Positions 9,471 to 17,548 of a stretch of DNA of 33,703 bases are shown piece by piece (position 1 is the stretch's first letter; the number at the start of each line of letters is the position of its first letter). The notes beneath the pieces are model-generated. The model had not been told where the DNA came from. It was given only the letters and a program-made list of their open reading frames with translations, and did no database searches. The position numbers and the translations under genes were made by a program. Source of the stretch: an uncultured Gammaproteobacteria bacterium (GTDB lineage: Bacteria; Pseudomonadota; Gammaproteobacteria; Pseudomonadales; Azotimanducaceae); the NCBI GenBank assembly GCA_913050215.1, contig CAJXBG010000037.1, forward strand, positions 1 through 33,703, given 5' to 3'.

Positions 9471-9537
9471 TACTCTCTTCTCTGTGGCAGCATTACAGAC
9501 CTTAATTTTCCCGACTTCTTAACTGATAGAGAAAAAT

Positions 9538-10935
9538 ATGAAAACCGGATTAAGCTATCTGCTAGCACTGGCCTGCGGCCTTGTTCTTGCCTCAACCGCA
9601 TTTGCCCAGCGAGTTATTCCCGAGGACGATAACCAGTTGCTCTATCAAATTTACAAAGAACTGGTTGAATACAAGACCACCGCATCAGAGCAAAACAATA
9701 CCATTGCGGTAGAGGGAATGGCGGCTTGGTTGCAAGCCGCGGGTTTGCCCGCCGAGGATATTTTCATCGGTGGCGCTCTACCGCATAAAGGCAATCTGGT
9801 TGCCCGTATTCATGGCAGCGGCGCGAAAGAGCCGATTATTTTGATGGCCCACATTGATGTTGTCGAGGCGGAAAGACAAGACTGGAACCTCGACCCTTTT
9901 GTGCTTAATGAGGACGATGAATTCTACTATGGCCGGGGCACATTGGATGACAAGGCGATGGCGGCTATATTTACTGCCAATCTCATTCGGTTTCTTCAGC
10001 AGGGGTTTGTACCTAATCGGGATATCATCATTGCTCTTACTTCCGATGAGGAAACTGGAGGCAGCAACGGTATCTACTGGTTACTAGACAACCATCCCGA
10101 ACTACTCCGTGGTGCTTTGGCAATTAACGAAGGTGGATACGGATTACTACAGGATGGCCAGCCGCTGGCCAACACCATTCAAATAGCCGAAAAGATTTTT
10201 GCTAGCTATCAAGTTACCGCCAGAAATCCTGGAGGGCATTCGTCGCTGCCGCGGGATGACAATGCAATTTATGATCTTGCTGAGGCGTTGCTAAAAATTC
10301 GCGATTTCAAGTTTCCGGTGGAGTTGAACAACGTGATGCGGGTCAGCTTTGAAAGACAGGCTGAAATAAACACAGGACAGCGTGCGGCCGATTTCAGGGC
10401 CTTACTCGAAGAGCCGATTCCAGAAGATGCACTTGCACGACTCAGCAGTTCGGCGGCGGTGAATGCACAGTTAAGAACAACGGCGGTCGCCACACTGCTT
10501 GATGGAGGACATGCCTCAAACGCACTTCCGCAGACAGCCGTTGCTACTGTCAATGTGCGCATGATGCCAGGATCAAACCCTCAGGATGTTTTGCGTATAC
10601 TCACCGAAGTAGTAGATAACCCCAACCTAGAGGTCGCCTATCAAGGTGGCGGACGCCTCTCTGATCCTTCTCCTCTGACGAAAGAGATTATGGAAGCTGT
10701 AGAGAGTGTCACCGAGGAGATGTGGCCCGGTATTACAGTGATGCCTACTATGTCGACCGGTGCTACCGACGGTGCAAAGATGCGCAATGCGGGGATTCCC
10801 ACTTACGGCGTGTCCGGTTTGTTTATAGATCGCAATGACATGCGCATACACGGTCAGGATGAGCGACTGCGGAAAGCATCATTGTATAGCGGTTATGAGT
10901 TCCTCTATCAGTTAGCAAGGCAACTTAGTGAATAA
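9538..10935 (+). CDS. Exported M20 family metallopeptidase (carboxypeptidase type)
   Basis: This protein of 465 residues has a signal peptide ending at AFA (residue 23), so it is periplasmic or secreted. The two-zinc site of M20 peptidases can be read off: H105 and D107 in MAHIDVVE, bridging D138 in LDDKAM, catalytic and ligand glutamates E171-E172 in SDEETGG, and a late His in RIHGQDER. The central dimerisation ('lid') domain begins near residue 220 (ARNPGGHSSLPRDDNA). Relatives are annotated as M20 carboxypeptidases of the CPG2/Xaa-His or CPS1 type; the side-chain specificity is unknown. GAGAAA lies about 5 nt before the ATG. With the pitrilysin-like protease and the cytoplasmic M20D enzyme upstream it could form a peptide-degradation chain, although each gene has its own leader. 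Confidence 0.9.
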   Translation: MKTGLSYLLALACGLVLASTAFAQRVIPEDDNQLLYQIYKELVEYKTTASEQNNTIAVEGMAAWLQAAGLPAEDIFIGGALPHKGNLVARIHGSGAKEPIILMAHIDVVEAERQDWNLDPFVLNEDDEFYYGRGTLDDKAMAAIFTANLIRFLQQGFVPNRDIIIALTSDEETGGSNGIYWLLDNHPELLRGALAINEGGYGLLQDGQPLANTIQIAEKIFASYQVTARNPGGHSSLPRDDNAIYDLAEALLKIRDFKFPVELNNVMRVSFERQAEINTGQRAADFRALLEEPIPEDALARLSSSAAVNAQLRTTAVATLLDGGHASNALPQTAVATVNVRMMPGSNPQDVLRILTEVVDNPNLEVAYQGGGRLSDPSPLTKEIMEAVESVTEEMWPGITVMPTMSTGATDGAKMRNAGIPTYGVSGLFIDRNDMRIHGQDERLRKASLYSGYEFLYQLARQLSE

Positions 10936-11050
10936 AAGGTTGTTAGGCATCTTAATTGGTCAAAGAATAGATCCGGTGATTTATGCGTGCCGTTTGGGTT
11001 TCGCTAGAGCCGGGGCCGGGCCGACCCGCAGTGATGTGAACCGGAAATAA

Positions 11051-12361
11051 TCATTGGTAAGGGTTGATAATATCGGCGGTGATCATTACCCCCGCGGGTA
11101 ATTCTTGGTTTTTAGTCCGTTTGAAGGCGTCAAAATCGCCCATCACCATTTGCCAAGAATAGAAGTAATCCTGACCGTCAATAGGTACAGGGAAGCAGCC
11201 AAAACCAATAGGTACCATGGTGAATTCACCTTCAGACTCACCCGTCAGGTGGCGTTCGATAAAGTCTACATAGGCCTCTCTTTCTTTGATGAGCACCATA
11301 TCGAAGAAAGGAACAGCATCTCGTCCGTTTACATCAATCTGGCTGAGGATCTGCGCGGGAAACAACCCGCCAGTCCAGCGAGCGTTGATCTCAGTCACAA
11401 CAAGACTGCCGTCTTGGCCGATGAAAAAATCTATTCCACAGTTACTACCCTCTTTGCTGACATAACCATGGTGTCGTGCATATTCGCCGACCTTGATCAG
11501 GGTACGGCTTTGCTCATCAGTTATAGATACAGAGTCGCCGATCAAGTTGCCGACCCACAGGCCATCTGCAAAAAGAATTTTTCGTAGATTCGCGATTTTA
11601 ATGTCGTTGGTGGATACGACAAGATCAACCGTCATTTCAGTATAGTTCTCTAAATCCAGTCGTTCCTGTAACAGAACCACCATCTCGCTGTCGTATTCAG
11701 CAACGTAGTCTTCGGTCGCTTCGATACTCTCGACAGCAGTCACATTTCTCGCACCGGCCAAACCCAAAAGTTTCAGCATCACCTTGTACTGGTGTTTCTC
11801 GAAAAACGCGGTGACGGCGGTATCGCGAAGTGCACCCTTTGTGGTGACGATTGTATCGGGTACGCGTATGCCATAAGCAGGCGCATTTTCGGCGAAGTGT
11901 TTCTTAGAGTTGACGTTACGGTTTATCTCGAGAAGCTGGCTGTTCTGATGGATTATTTCGTTTGAACCACTGGACATATAAAGGTTTGCTACATCGGTCA
12001 GCGCCGGCTTGTCCTTAATAAGGTTAGCGACCGATTGATAGAAAGTGGTCTTAGGGTGGTAGCTGAAGTGTTCGAAGGGGACCACTTCTTTTGTCATACG
12101 GGAGAATAGACCATGGTAACGCTGCAGCGTTTCCTGCCAGCCAGGCTCAAGAAATTCCTCATACAATGCTAGATGGTCTTTACCATGGCCTATACAGGCT
12201 AGGGCTACCTGCAACATGGCTGTCAATTCAATATTTGACAAATGGTCGGCCTGTTGCTTCTCCGTTAGATCATCCAAGTCGAAGAATAGAGAACAGTCAT
12301 CTCCAGCCATCGCATAAATTGATGAATAATGGGAGCCCGGAAAGAAAGAGCCTGCTTGCAT
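11051..12361 (-). CDS. Orphan ATP-grasp superfamily enzyme
   Basis: This protein of 436 residues has ATP-grasp features in the C-terminal half. A nucleotide-binding Lys lies in VMLKLLGLAGARNV (K197), and an acidic hinge stretch VVLLQERL near 228-235. The metal-binding signature is TEINARWTGG with E324, N326 and R328. The N-terminal about 160 residues resemble no domain I know. ATP-grasp enzymes join a carboxylate to an amine or thiol through an acyl phosphate; the substrate here is not predictable. I chose the ATG at 12361 because AGGA lies 8 nt upstream and the longer frame, starting at 12454, would add a low-complexity Asn/Lys/Ser segment encoded by tandem repeats. No biosynthetic partner lies next to it. 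It is convergent with the M20 peptidase gene. Role unassigned. Confidence 0.75.
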   Translation of the reverse strand: MQAGSFFPGSHYSSIYAMAGDDCSLFFDLDDLTEKQQADHLSNIELTAMLQVALACIGHGKDHLALYEEFLEPGWQETLQRYHGLFSRMTKEVVPFEHFSYHPKTTFYQSVANLIKDKPALTDVANLYMSSGSNEIIHQNSQLLEINRNVNSKKHFAENAPAYGIRVPDTIVTTKGALRDTAVTAFFEKHQYKVMLKLLGLAGARNVTAVESIEATEDYVAEYDSEMVVLLQERLDLENYTEMTVDLVVSTNDIKIANLRKILFADGLWVGNLIGDSVSITDEQSRTLIKVGEYARHHGYVSKEGSNCGIDFFIGQDGSLVVTEINARWTGGLFPAQILSQIDVNGRDAVPFFDMVLIKEREAYVDFIERHLTGESEGEFTMVPIGFGCFPVPIDGQDYFYSWQMVMGDFDAFKRTKNQELPAGVMITADIINPYQ

Positions 12362-12373
12362 AACGTTGTTCCT

Positions 12374-12418
12374 ATTGTTGTTACTAGCTTTGTTGTTATT
12401 AGGTTTGTTGTTACTAGG
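12374..12418. repeat. Three tandem 15-bp repeats in the leader of the ATP-grasp gene
   Basis: On the plus strand the units are ATTGTTGTTACTAGC (12374-12388), TTTGTTGTTATTAGG (12389-12403) and TTTGTTGTTACTAGG (12404-12418), differing at only one to three positions. They lie immediately upstream of the ribosome binding site of the ATP-grasp gene. If translation starts further upstream they would encode a repeating (S/N)NN(K/N)x pentapeptide in frame. Confidence 0.85.
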
Positions 12419-12614
12419 AAGTCCTGACGCAAGCGCATGAAAACAGCGCGCCATTGATGAACGCCTGTGCAGCGGAACCCTGGTAGAGCCCCAGCCTGTC
12501 GTGCCGGACCGTCACCCTGCCGGCTCGACATGGTTACATATTACCCAGCATTCGCTAGTAATGGCATGACAAACCTTAGCGAGTTATTCGATGCCAGTCG
12601 GTAAATTCAACATG

Positions 12615-14117
12615 TTAATCAGCGCGCTCGGCGGCTTTTTGTTGACGTGATTTGATCACGCTTGTGATCAAGAGCACAAATATAGCGGATGTCAGCACCA
12701 AGGAAACTGGATTGCTGACAAATTCCCACAAGAGCTGGCTGATATCGTTTTGAACCGATAGCGCCGCACGCCTGAAGGAGACATCCATCAGCGGTCCAAG
12801 GATGATGCCGAGGATGATAGGGGCTACCTGAAAACCGTACCGCTTTAAAAAATAACCCAAGAAGCCGCAACCCAGCATCCAATAAACATCAATCAAACTG
12901 TTCTGTATTGCATAGGTGCCAACGACGCACAACACAAAAATAAGTGGCAGCAGAATACCTTTCGGACACTGAACGATACGGCTGAAGATGCTAATCCCGG
13001 TCAAACCAAAAATTAGCACAAACAGATTTGCCAACGTCAGATTGCCGACGGTAAACCAGAATAGATGTGGCGTTTCTGTGAGCATCAAGGGCCCAGGTTG
13101 AATACCGTGGATAAAGAGCGCGCCAATAATCACCGCTGTCACAGCGTCCCCGGGCATGCCGAGCGTCAGCATCGGGATATAAGCGCCACCCACAGCGGCG
13201 TTGTTAGCGGTTTCTGCTGCAATCAACCCCTCTTCTGCCCCTTCACCGAATTTCGCTGTAGGTGATTTCACCGAGCGTTTGGCATGATCGTAGGCGAGTA
13301 GCGAGGCGATATCGCCGCCGGTACCTGGCAAGGCGCCGACAATGACACCGATTGATGAGGTGCGCAAAGATAGCGGTAGGTATTTTTTCACCAGCGACAA
13401 CGAGGGTAGGATCTTATCTAAGTTTTGTCTGACCGGTTTAACATCTAAGTGGTGTAGTTGCACCAGGATTTCAGCGAAACCAAAGAAGCCTATCATCGCT
13501 GCGATATAAGGGATGCCGCTGGTGAGTTCGAGCGTATCAAACGTAAACCTTTCTTCGGCTGTCAATGGGTCCAGGCCAACCATGCCCAGCAAGACGCCAA
13601 GCGCGCCGCAAAACATCCCCTTCGACAGTGATTCCGCAGATAAGCTGCCGACTAAAAACAATCCGAGTGCAGCCAGTAAGAAATAGTCTCGCGGTGCGAA
13701 CGCGAGTGTGAAGTTCGAAATAATAGGTGCGGCTATCATGAGAATTAATATGCCTACCAGACCACCAATAAAGGACATTACGGTAGAGAGCCCTATCGCT
13801 CGACCCGCATCGCCTTTTAGCGCAAGAGGGTACCCATCCAATGCTGTGACCAGTGCGCTGGGAGCACCGGGAATGTTTAACAAAATTGCGGTGCGCGAAC
13901 CGCCATAAACGCCACCCATAAACACGCCGGCCATCAGCGCGAGCGCTTCGTTAACGTCCCAGGAGAAGGTAAATGAAATTAAGATCGAGACTGCCATGGT
14001 GACTGACAATCCAGGAATGGCGCCAATGTAGATCCCAGCAAAGGTGCCAATCGCCGTCAGAAAAAATAACTGCGGATCCATCCAACCAATTGAGAAGTAC
14101 TCTAATGCTTGACTCAT
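12615..14117 (-). CDS. tctA: Tripartite tricarboxylate transporter, large membrane subunit TctA
   Basis: This protein of 500 residues is full length for TctA, with about ten to twelve hydrophobic segments. Family hallmarks are visible: the N-terminal GIYIGAIPGLSVTMAVSIL, the GGVYGGSRTAILLNIPGAP loop, GALPGTGGDIASLLAYDHAK and LGMPGDAVTAVIIGALFIHG. TctA forms the inner-membrane permease that, with TctB, receives substrate from the periplasmic TctC. The start ATG overlaps the tctB stop by 4 nt (ATGA), so the two are translationally coupled. It is the last gene of the tctC-tctB-tctA operon. Substrates of this family are mostly di- and tricarboxylates, but other carboxylic acids are known. Confidence 0.96.
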   Translation of the reverse strand: MSQALEYFSIGWMDPQLFFLTAIGTFAGIYIGAIPGLSVTMAVSILISFTFSWDVNEALALMAGVFMGGVYGGSRTAILLNIPGAPSALVTALDGYPLALKGDAGRAIGLSTVMSFIGGLVGILILMIAAPIISNFTLAFAPRDYFLLAALGLFLVGSLSAESLSKGMFCGALGVLLGMVGLDPLTAEERFTFDTLELTSGIPYIAAMIGFFGFAEILVQLHHLDVKPVRQNLDKILPSLSLVKKYLPLSLRTSSIGVIVGALPGTGGDIASLLAYDHAKRSVKSPTAKFGEGAEEGLIAAETANNAAVGGAYIPMLTLGMPGDAVTAVIIGALFIHGIQPGPLMLTETPHLFWFTVGNLTLANLFVLIFGLTGISIFSRIVQCPKGILLPLIFVLCVVGTYAIQNSLIDVYWMLGCGFLGYFLKRYGFQVAPIILGIILGPLMDVSFRRAALSVQNDISQLLWEFVSNPVSLVLTSAIFVLLITSVIKSRQQKAAERAD

Positions 14118-14614
14118 GATTCGAGTAAACCTTCTGGCAATATCACTTTAAAGATAAGCCTAAACACAATATAGATGATCGCAAGCGAGTTCAGGCTTAC
14201 AAAAAAAGCCAGTAACCACCCTTGTCTGTGCAGATAAAGCGTGGCCACGAACAGGTAAGTGAAGGTTGCCGGTATGAAACCGAGCAATGTCAATATCGCG
14301 ATATAGATGAGACCCAGCGCGAAGAAATTGATCAAAACAGTGGGGGTCAACATGTGAGCAAAGCTTTGGTCGGGCGGTGGCGAAGGAAGAGACCACACTT
14401 CCCGGTTAATCGTCAGAGCCGATGCCACCAAAACTGAAGAGGCAAGTAGAGGCAAAGTGCCTGGCGCACTGATTGAGGCGAAGCCGGAGATACCATAGGA
14501 CAAGAAAAAAGCAAGGATACTCACGAGCAGTAAAAGAGCCACAAAAAGATGCTCGCCCGGCTTGCGGGTTCTTGCTGATGCTTCTCGATGATCTGTTTGA
14601 GTCCTTGTCTCCAC
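14114..14614 (-). CDS. tctB: Tripartite tricarboxylate transporter, small membrane subunit TctB
   Basis: This protein of 166 residues has four predicted transmembrane segments (about 25-42, 48-68, 94-115 and 128-155), the topology of TctB. The soluble N-terminal 20 residues are polar. The start is a GTG at 14614 supported by GGAG 5 nt upstream; no better in-frame ATG precedes the first membrane segment. It is preceded by tctC (65 nt) and overlaps tctA by 4 nt. TctB is required for transport with TctA but its mechanistic role is poorly defined. Confidence 0.88.
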   Translation of the reverse strand: METRTQTDHREASARTRKPGEHLFVALLLLVSILAFFLSYGISGFASISAPGTLPLLASSVLVASALTINREVWSLPSPPPDQSFAHMLTPTVLINFFALGLIYIAILTLLGFIPATFTYLFVATLYLHRQGWLLAFFVSLNSLAIIYIVFRLIFKVILPEGLLES

Positions 14615-14679
14615 GCTAGCTCCGGTTATTGCTTATTGTCTTTCGTTTGAATGCTTCTGGCTGTGCTGCATGCTGCTTT

Positions 14680-15705
14680 TTAGGGTCGTTCGATACCAAA
14701 AGCTTCAGGCGATGTCTTCGTTGCACCTGCATCATGTAGCAGCCAGGTTGTGACTGATTGCCACTTTTTTAAAAACACATTTGCCTCTTCGCCTGAAACG
14801 TTCATTTGTATTGCACCAAAATCTGTCACAAACTTTTCAAACGCAGGGTCGCTGGCACCCTGATGAAAAGCTTCAGTCAATTTGGTCTTCACGCTATCCG
14901 GTGCGTCTTTATCGATAAACACACCGTAAAAAGGTCCCCAAGGTAGGAATTTTTTAAATGCGGGGTAATCTTGAGTTAAAGGCGGTATGCCAGGCAGTAG
15001 CTCAATCTCTTGGTCATTTACGACTGCTAGCGCTCTCAAGCGGCCGGCGCGTATGTGCTCAGAGGTTGCTGTATATCCTGAGGGTAGAAAGTCCACATGA
15101 CCGCCGAGCAAAGCCGTGATCGCAGGCCCGTCTCCGTCAAAAGGTACAGGTATAATATCAAACTCACCTTGTGTGCCAAGCATTGCACCGATGACATAAG
15201 GCAAGCCGCCAGGGCCGGTTGAACCCATCTTAATTTCCCCTGGCCGATTCTTCACATCTTCCATCAGTTCTTTTAAGCTGCGCCACGGCGTATCAGGATG
15301 AGCAACAATGACTGAGATGCCGCGTGCTAGCACATTGACGGCATAAAACTCTCGATAATCAACATCTGATAAACCTAATACGCCATGCAATTGTGGATTT
15401 TCGGCGCCATAAAGCAGCGTATAGCCATCGGGTTTTCGGTGATGCACGTACTTCGTTGAGATTGCGCCTGCACCCCCTGATCGGTTGGTTAGGATAACCT
15501 CTTGATTTAGCAATGGTTCAACGTAAGGCGTGATAGCGCGACTCATTGTATCCGTCGCCCCGCCAGCCCCCCACATAATGACGCCTTGAATATTGCGTGT
15601 TGGATAAGTTGCATTTACTGTCGCTGCACTTAAGTGGATGCCTACTGCAGCACCGACTGAGAGTATCGAGCAGATGCTCCAAATTAATATTTCTCGCCGC
15701 TTCAT
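14680..15705 (-). CDS. tctC: Tripartite tricarboxylate transporter substrate-binding protein TctC
   Basis: This protein of 341 residues is exported, with a basic start (KRRE), a hydrophobic core and a predicted cleavage near residue 32 (VNA). The TctC (Bug) fold is recognisable from the opening YPTRNIQGVIMWGAGGATD, the QEVILTNRSGGAGAISTKYV segment, and GEIKMGSTGPGGLPYVIGA followed by ALLGGHVDFLPSG. The usual beta-strand 1 motif 'VPfaAGGatD' is WGAGGATD here. It should bind the solute in the periplasm and deliver it to TctBA. Bug proteins bind many carboxylates, so the ligand is open. The ATG has no strong ribosome binding site. It is the first gene of the operon, divergent from the shikimate-dehydrogenase-like gene across a 185-nt control region. 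Confidence 0.95.
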   Translation of the reverse strand: MKRREILIWSICSILSVGAAVGIHLSAATVNATYPTRNIQGVIMWGAGGATDTMSRAITPYVEPLLNQEVILTNRSGGAGAISTKYVHHRKPDGYTLLYGAENPQLHGVLGLSDVDYREFYAVNVLARGISVIVAHPDTPWRSLKELMEDVKNRPGEIKMGSTGPGGLPYVIGAMLGTQGEFDIIPVPFDGDGPAITALLGGHVDFLPSGYTATSEHIRAGRLRALAVVNDQEIELLPGIPPLTQDYPAFKKFLPWGPFYGVFIDKDAPDSVKTKLTEAFHQGASDPAFEKFVTDFGAIQMNVSGEEANVFLKKWQSVTTWLLHDAGATKTSPEAFGIERP

Positions 15706-15821
15706 TCTGTTAATTGTTATTCCTAAGTCTTATTTCGGGCTGTAGTTCTTAGTAGCTTTTGGTCTTAGCGTGACTTCGTCTGATGTAAGTTATAACCTTG
15801 CTAATGTAATACGATCTCATA

Positions 15822-15847
15822 CATACTTACTTTCACCTATAAGTATG
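15822..15847. promoter_or_regulatory. Operator-like dyad between divergent tctC and shikimate-dehydrogenase-like genes
   Basis: CATACTTA at 15822-15829 and TAAGTATG at 15840-15847 are perfect 8-bp arms around 10 nt. The right arm overlaps a TATAAG hexamer (15838-15843) that could serve as a rightward -10 box 48 nt before the downstream ATG. A second palindrome, GTTATAAC, lies at 15789-15796. The placement between two divergent units suggests one regulator controlling both; no regulator gene is adjacent. Confidence 0.55.
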
Positions 15848-15890
15848 CATTATTCAAACAAATAACTAACTAACAATAAGAGAGCCATTT

Positions 15891-16853
15891 ATGCCGATTC
15901 AGACCCTGTTCGCTGACGGATTAATTGAAGTTGCTGCCCAACCAAAAAACAATGCGCTAGATCTTGATTCGATAGGCGATGTCAAAGTCCTATTTTTCCC
16001 TATTGATCACGACTACCCGGGCGGCTCTGCGGCGATGCATAATGCCGTATTCGAACGTTATGACCTTCCATATCGCTCTTGTTTCATCGTCGGTGATCCA
16101 GAGAATGTCGGCGCGATATTTAAAGAGCTTAAAGATGATCCAAACTATATGGGTGGCGGTGCCGGTTCCGGTTTTAAGGATAAGGTCGCGCCACACCTCG
16201 ATGGATTAGATCAGTCTGCAGAGGCGATAGGCAGTGTCAATGTGATTGCGCGTGAAGACGGCAAACTCATCGGTTACAACACGGATGGGATCGGGTTCGT
16301 TAATGGCCTGCTCGAAGAGTATCCAGATTGCATCGCAGGCCAGAAGGTTGTGATCCTTGGCGCGGGTGGTACGGCGCTACCTATTGCTTACGAAATGGCG
16401 CAAAAAAATCCAGCAGAAGTAGTGATTTGTAATCGAACAGTCTCTAAGGCAGAGAAAATCGCTGAACTGATCTCACCGTTTGTTTCCGCGCGCGGTGTGG
16501 GTGAAGACACCATTGGCGATGAACTCGCGAATGCAGGTGTTGTCGTGAACACGTCAAACAAGGGTGCTCAACCGAATGAGGCTTATTCAGCGTTCGCTGG
16601 CATGACCGGTGATCCTGAAGGCGATATGAAAAATTCGGTTGCGAATCTTGGCCGCCTGCCGGGTGATGCGATAGTCGCAGACATATTACTTGAGCCAGAT
16701 ACAACCACGCTTAGCATGGCCCGCGATCACGGTAATCGTACCCATAGCGGCCAGCATATGAATCTTCATCAGGCAGTGCCTGCGTTTAAGATCATGACCA
16801 AGCTGGAAAAGCCCAGCGATGAGCTTGCTACGACGATGAGAGACGCGATCTAA
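15891..16853 (+). CDS. Shikimate dehydrogenase-like NAD(P)-dependent oxidoreductase
   Basis: This protein of 320 residues has the two-domain AroE architecture. The C-terminal Rossmann motif is VVILGAGGTALPIAYEMA (153-170) and the NRTxxKAE adenosine-phosphate-binding segment follows as CNRTVSKAE. The catalytic pair looks intact: a Lys at 96 (GSGFKDK) and Asp132 in GYNTDGIGF, with IGSVNVI before it. The N-terminal substrate loop is not canonical: the usual SxS-xxxHN is PGGSAAMHN (43-51), and the usual GxNVTxPxK is GGGAGSGFKDK. This suggests a substrate related to but different from shikimate, for example quinate or another polyhydroxy cyclic acid; that is inference. AGAGAG lies before the ATG. 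It forms an operon with the next gene (13-nt gap) and is divergent from tctC, whose transporter may import its substrate. Confidence 0.82.
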   Translation: MPIQTLFADGLIEVAAQPKNNALDLDSIGDVKVLFFPIDHDYPGGSAAMHNAVFERYDLPYRSCFIVGDPENVGAIFKELKDDPNYMGGGAGSGFKDKVAPHLDGLDQSAEAIGSVNVIAREDGKLIGYNTDGIGFVNGLLEEYPDCIAGQKVVILGAGGTALPIAYEMAQKNPAEVVICNRTVSKAEKIAELISPFVSARGVGEDTIGDELANAGVVVNTSNKGAQPNEAYSAFAGMTGDPEGDMKNSVANLGRLPGDAIVADILLEPDTTTLSMARDHGNRTHSGQHMNLHQAVPAFKIMTKLEKPSDELATTMRDAI

Positions 16854-16866
16854 GGAAGTCTGATCG

Positions 16867-17277
16867 ATGGATTTGCCACGAGACGAAATGGCGTTTAGAA
16901 AGCGCTATCAATCTTTGGTGGAAGGAGAGCAGCTTACAACTGTTTTCCGTCCCGGAGATCGCGTTTTCCCCAACTTTCGTGGCTATAAGCCGCGAGAACT
17001 CATTACGGCCAGGATTATTGAAACGCCTGGTAGCGATGAAGAAAAAATTCCACCGTTATTTAATGATATTAAAGTGCCGATCCAGATCGTGCAGATTGAA
17101 ACGTTTAATGTTTATTCTCTCACCAACGCGCACTTCCAAGGGAGCTCTCCCGACGTACAGAACATCGAGGAACTACTCGAGCATCTCGAGGCCATCTATA
17201 GCCAACCGATCAGCAAGTTCAACGATGAAATCACCCGTATTGTTTTTAACTATCTTAAGGTGGCCAAAACGGCCTAG
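16867..17277 (+). CDS. Small protein of unknown function, partner of the shikimate-dehydrogenase-like gene
   Basis: I do not recognise this 136-residue protein with confidence. It begins 13 nt after the preceding stop, with a strong AAGGAAG ribosome binding site formed by the end of that gene, so the two are cotranscribed. The N-terminal half contains VFRPGDRVFPNFRGYKPR followed by LITARIIETPG, a pattern reminiscent of a small beta-barrel (ASCH/PUA-like) domain. The C-terminal half is alpha-helical and acidic (NIEELLEHLEAIYSQP). There is no signal peptide or membrane segment. Coding character is good (normal codon use, no strong low complexity). An ASCH-like fold is only a guess. Confidence 0.75.
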   Translation: MDLPRDEMAFRKRYQSLVEGEQLTTVFRPGDRVFPNFRGYKPRELITARIIETPGSDEEKIPPLFNDIKVPIQIVQIETFNVYSLTNAHFQGSSPDVQNIEELLEHLEAIYSQPISKFNDEITRIVFNYLKVAKTA

Positions 17278-17323
17278 ACTCGCGCTGTTCAGGACTTATC
17301 TTAGATAAAATGTCATAAGCGAT

Positions 17324-17420
17324 ACGTTAAAACGCGGGTTGCAACACCTATCCTCCTCTTCGACACATGAAGCGGCAAGCACGCCAATATTAAAGGCCAA
17401 GTTTGCCTGCGTTTTAACGT
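17324..17420. repeat. Perfect 12-bp inverted repeat spaced by 73 nt upstream of the DMGDH-like gene
   Basis: ACGTTAAAACGC at 17324-17335 and GCGTTTTAACGT at 17409-17420 are exact reverse complements. They lie in the 271-nt gap before the DMGDH-like gene, the right arm 129 nt before its ATG. They could be paired binding sites for a looping regulator, or the ends of a very small mobile remnant. No transposase or target duplication was found. Confidence 0.7.
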
Positions 17421-17548
17421 TTCAACAGAAGCGACAAAAAAAGACACGAAAACGCCATCGGTATGTTTTTTTTACTCTCTGGTAATTCTTCGGCTTGAAA
17501 AAAACAGATAGGATTAGACCCTTAAAATAGGTACTTAAGAGTTATTGC

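Larger units (their letters stand above)
9135..9537. other. Non-coding gap between the two M20 genes
   Basis: No gene is supported. The first part holds an imperfect long inverted repeat at 9149-9203, and the last part holds a candidate promoter at 9441-9470; both are listed separately. The rest is AT-rich with stops in all frames and no obvious structure. Confidence 0.5.

Noticed and set aside
11105-11587. A 160-codon plus-strand frame opposite the ATP-grasp gene.
   Set aside because: It is antisense to a gene with clear motifs and has no ribosome binding site or domain of its own.
17324-17420. A complete miniature transposable element.
   Set aside because: The inverted repeat is exact but no target-site duplication is visible and no second copy occurs in this window, so only an inverted repeat is reported.
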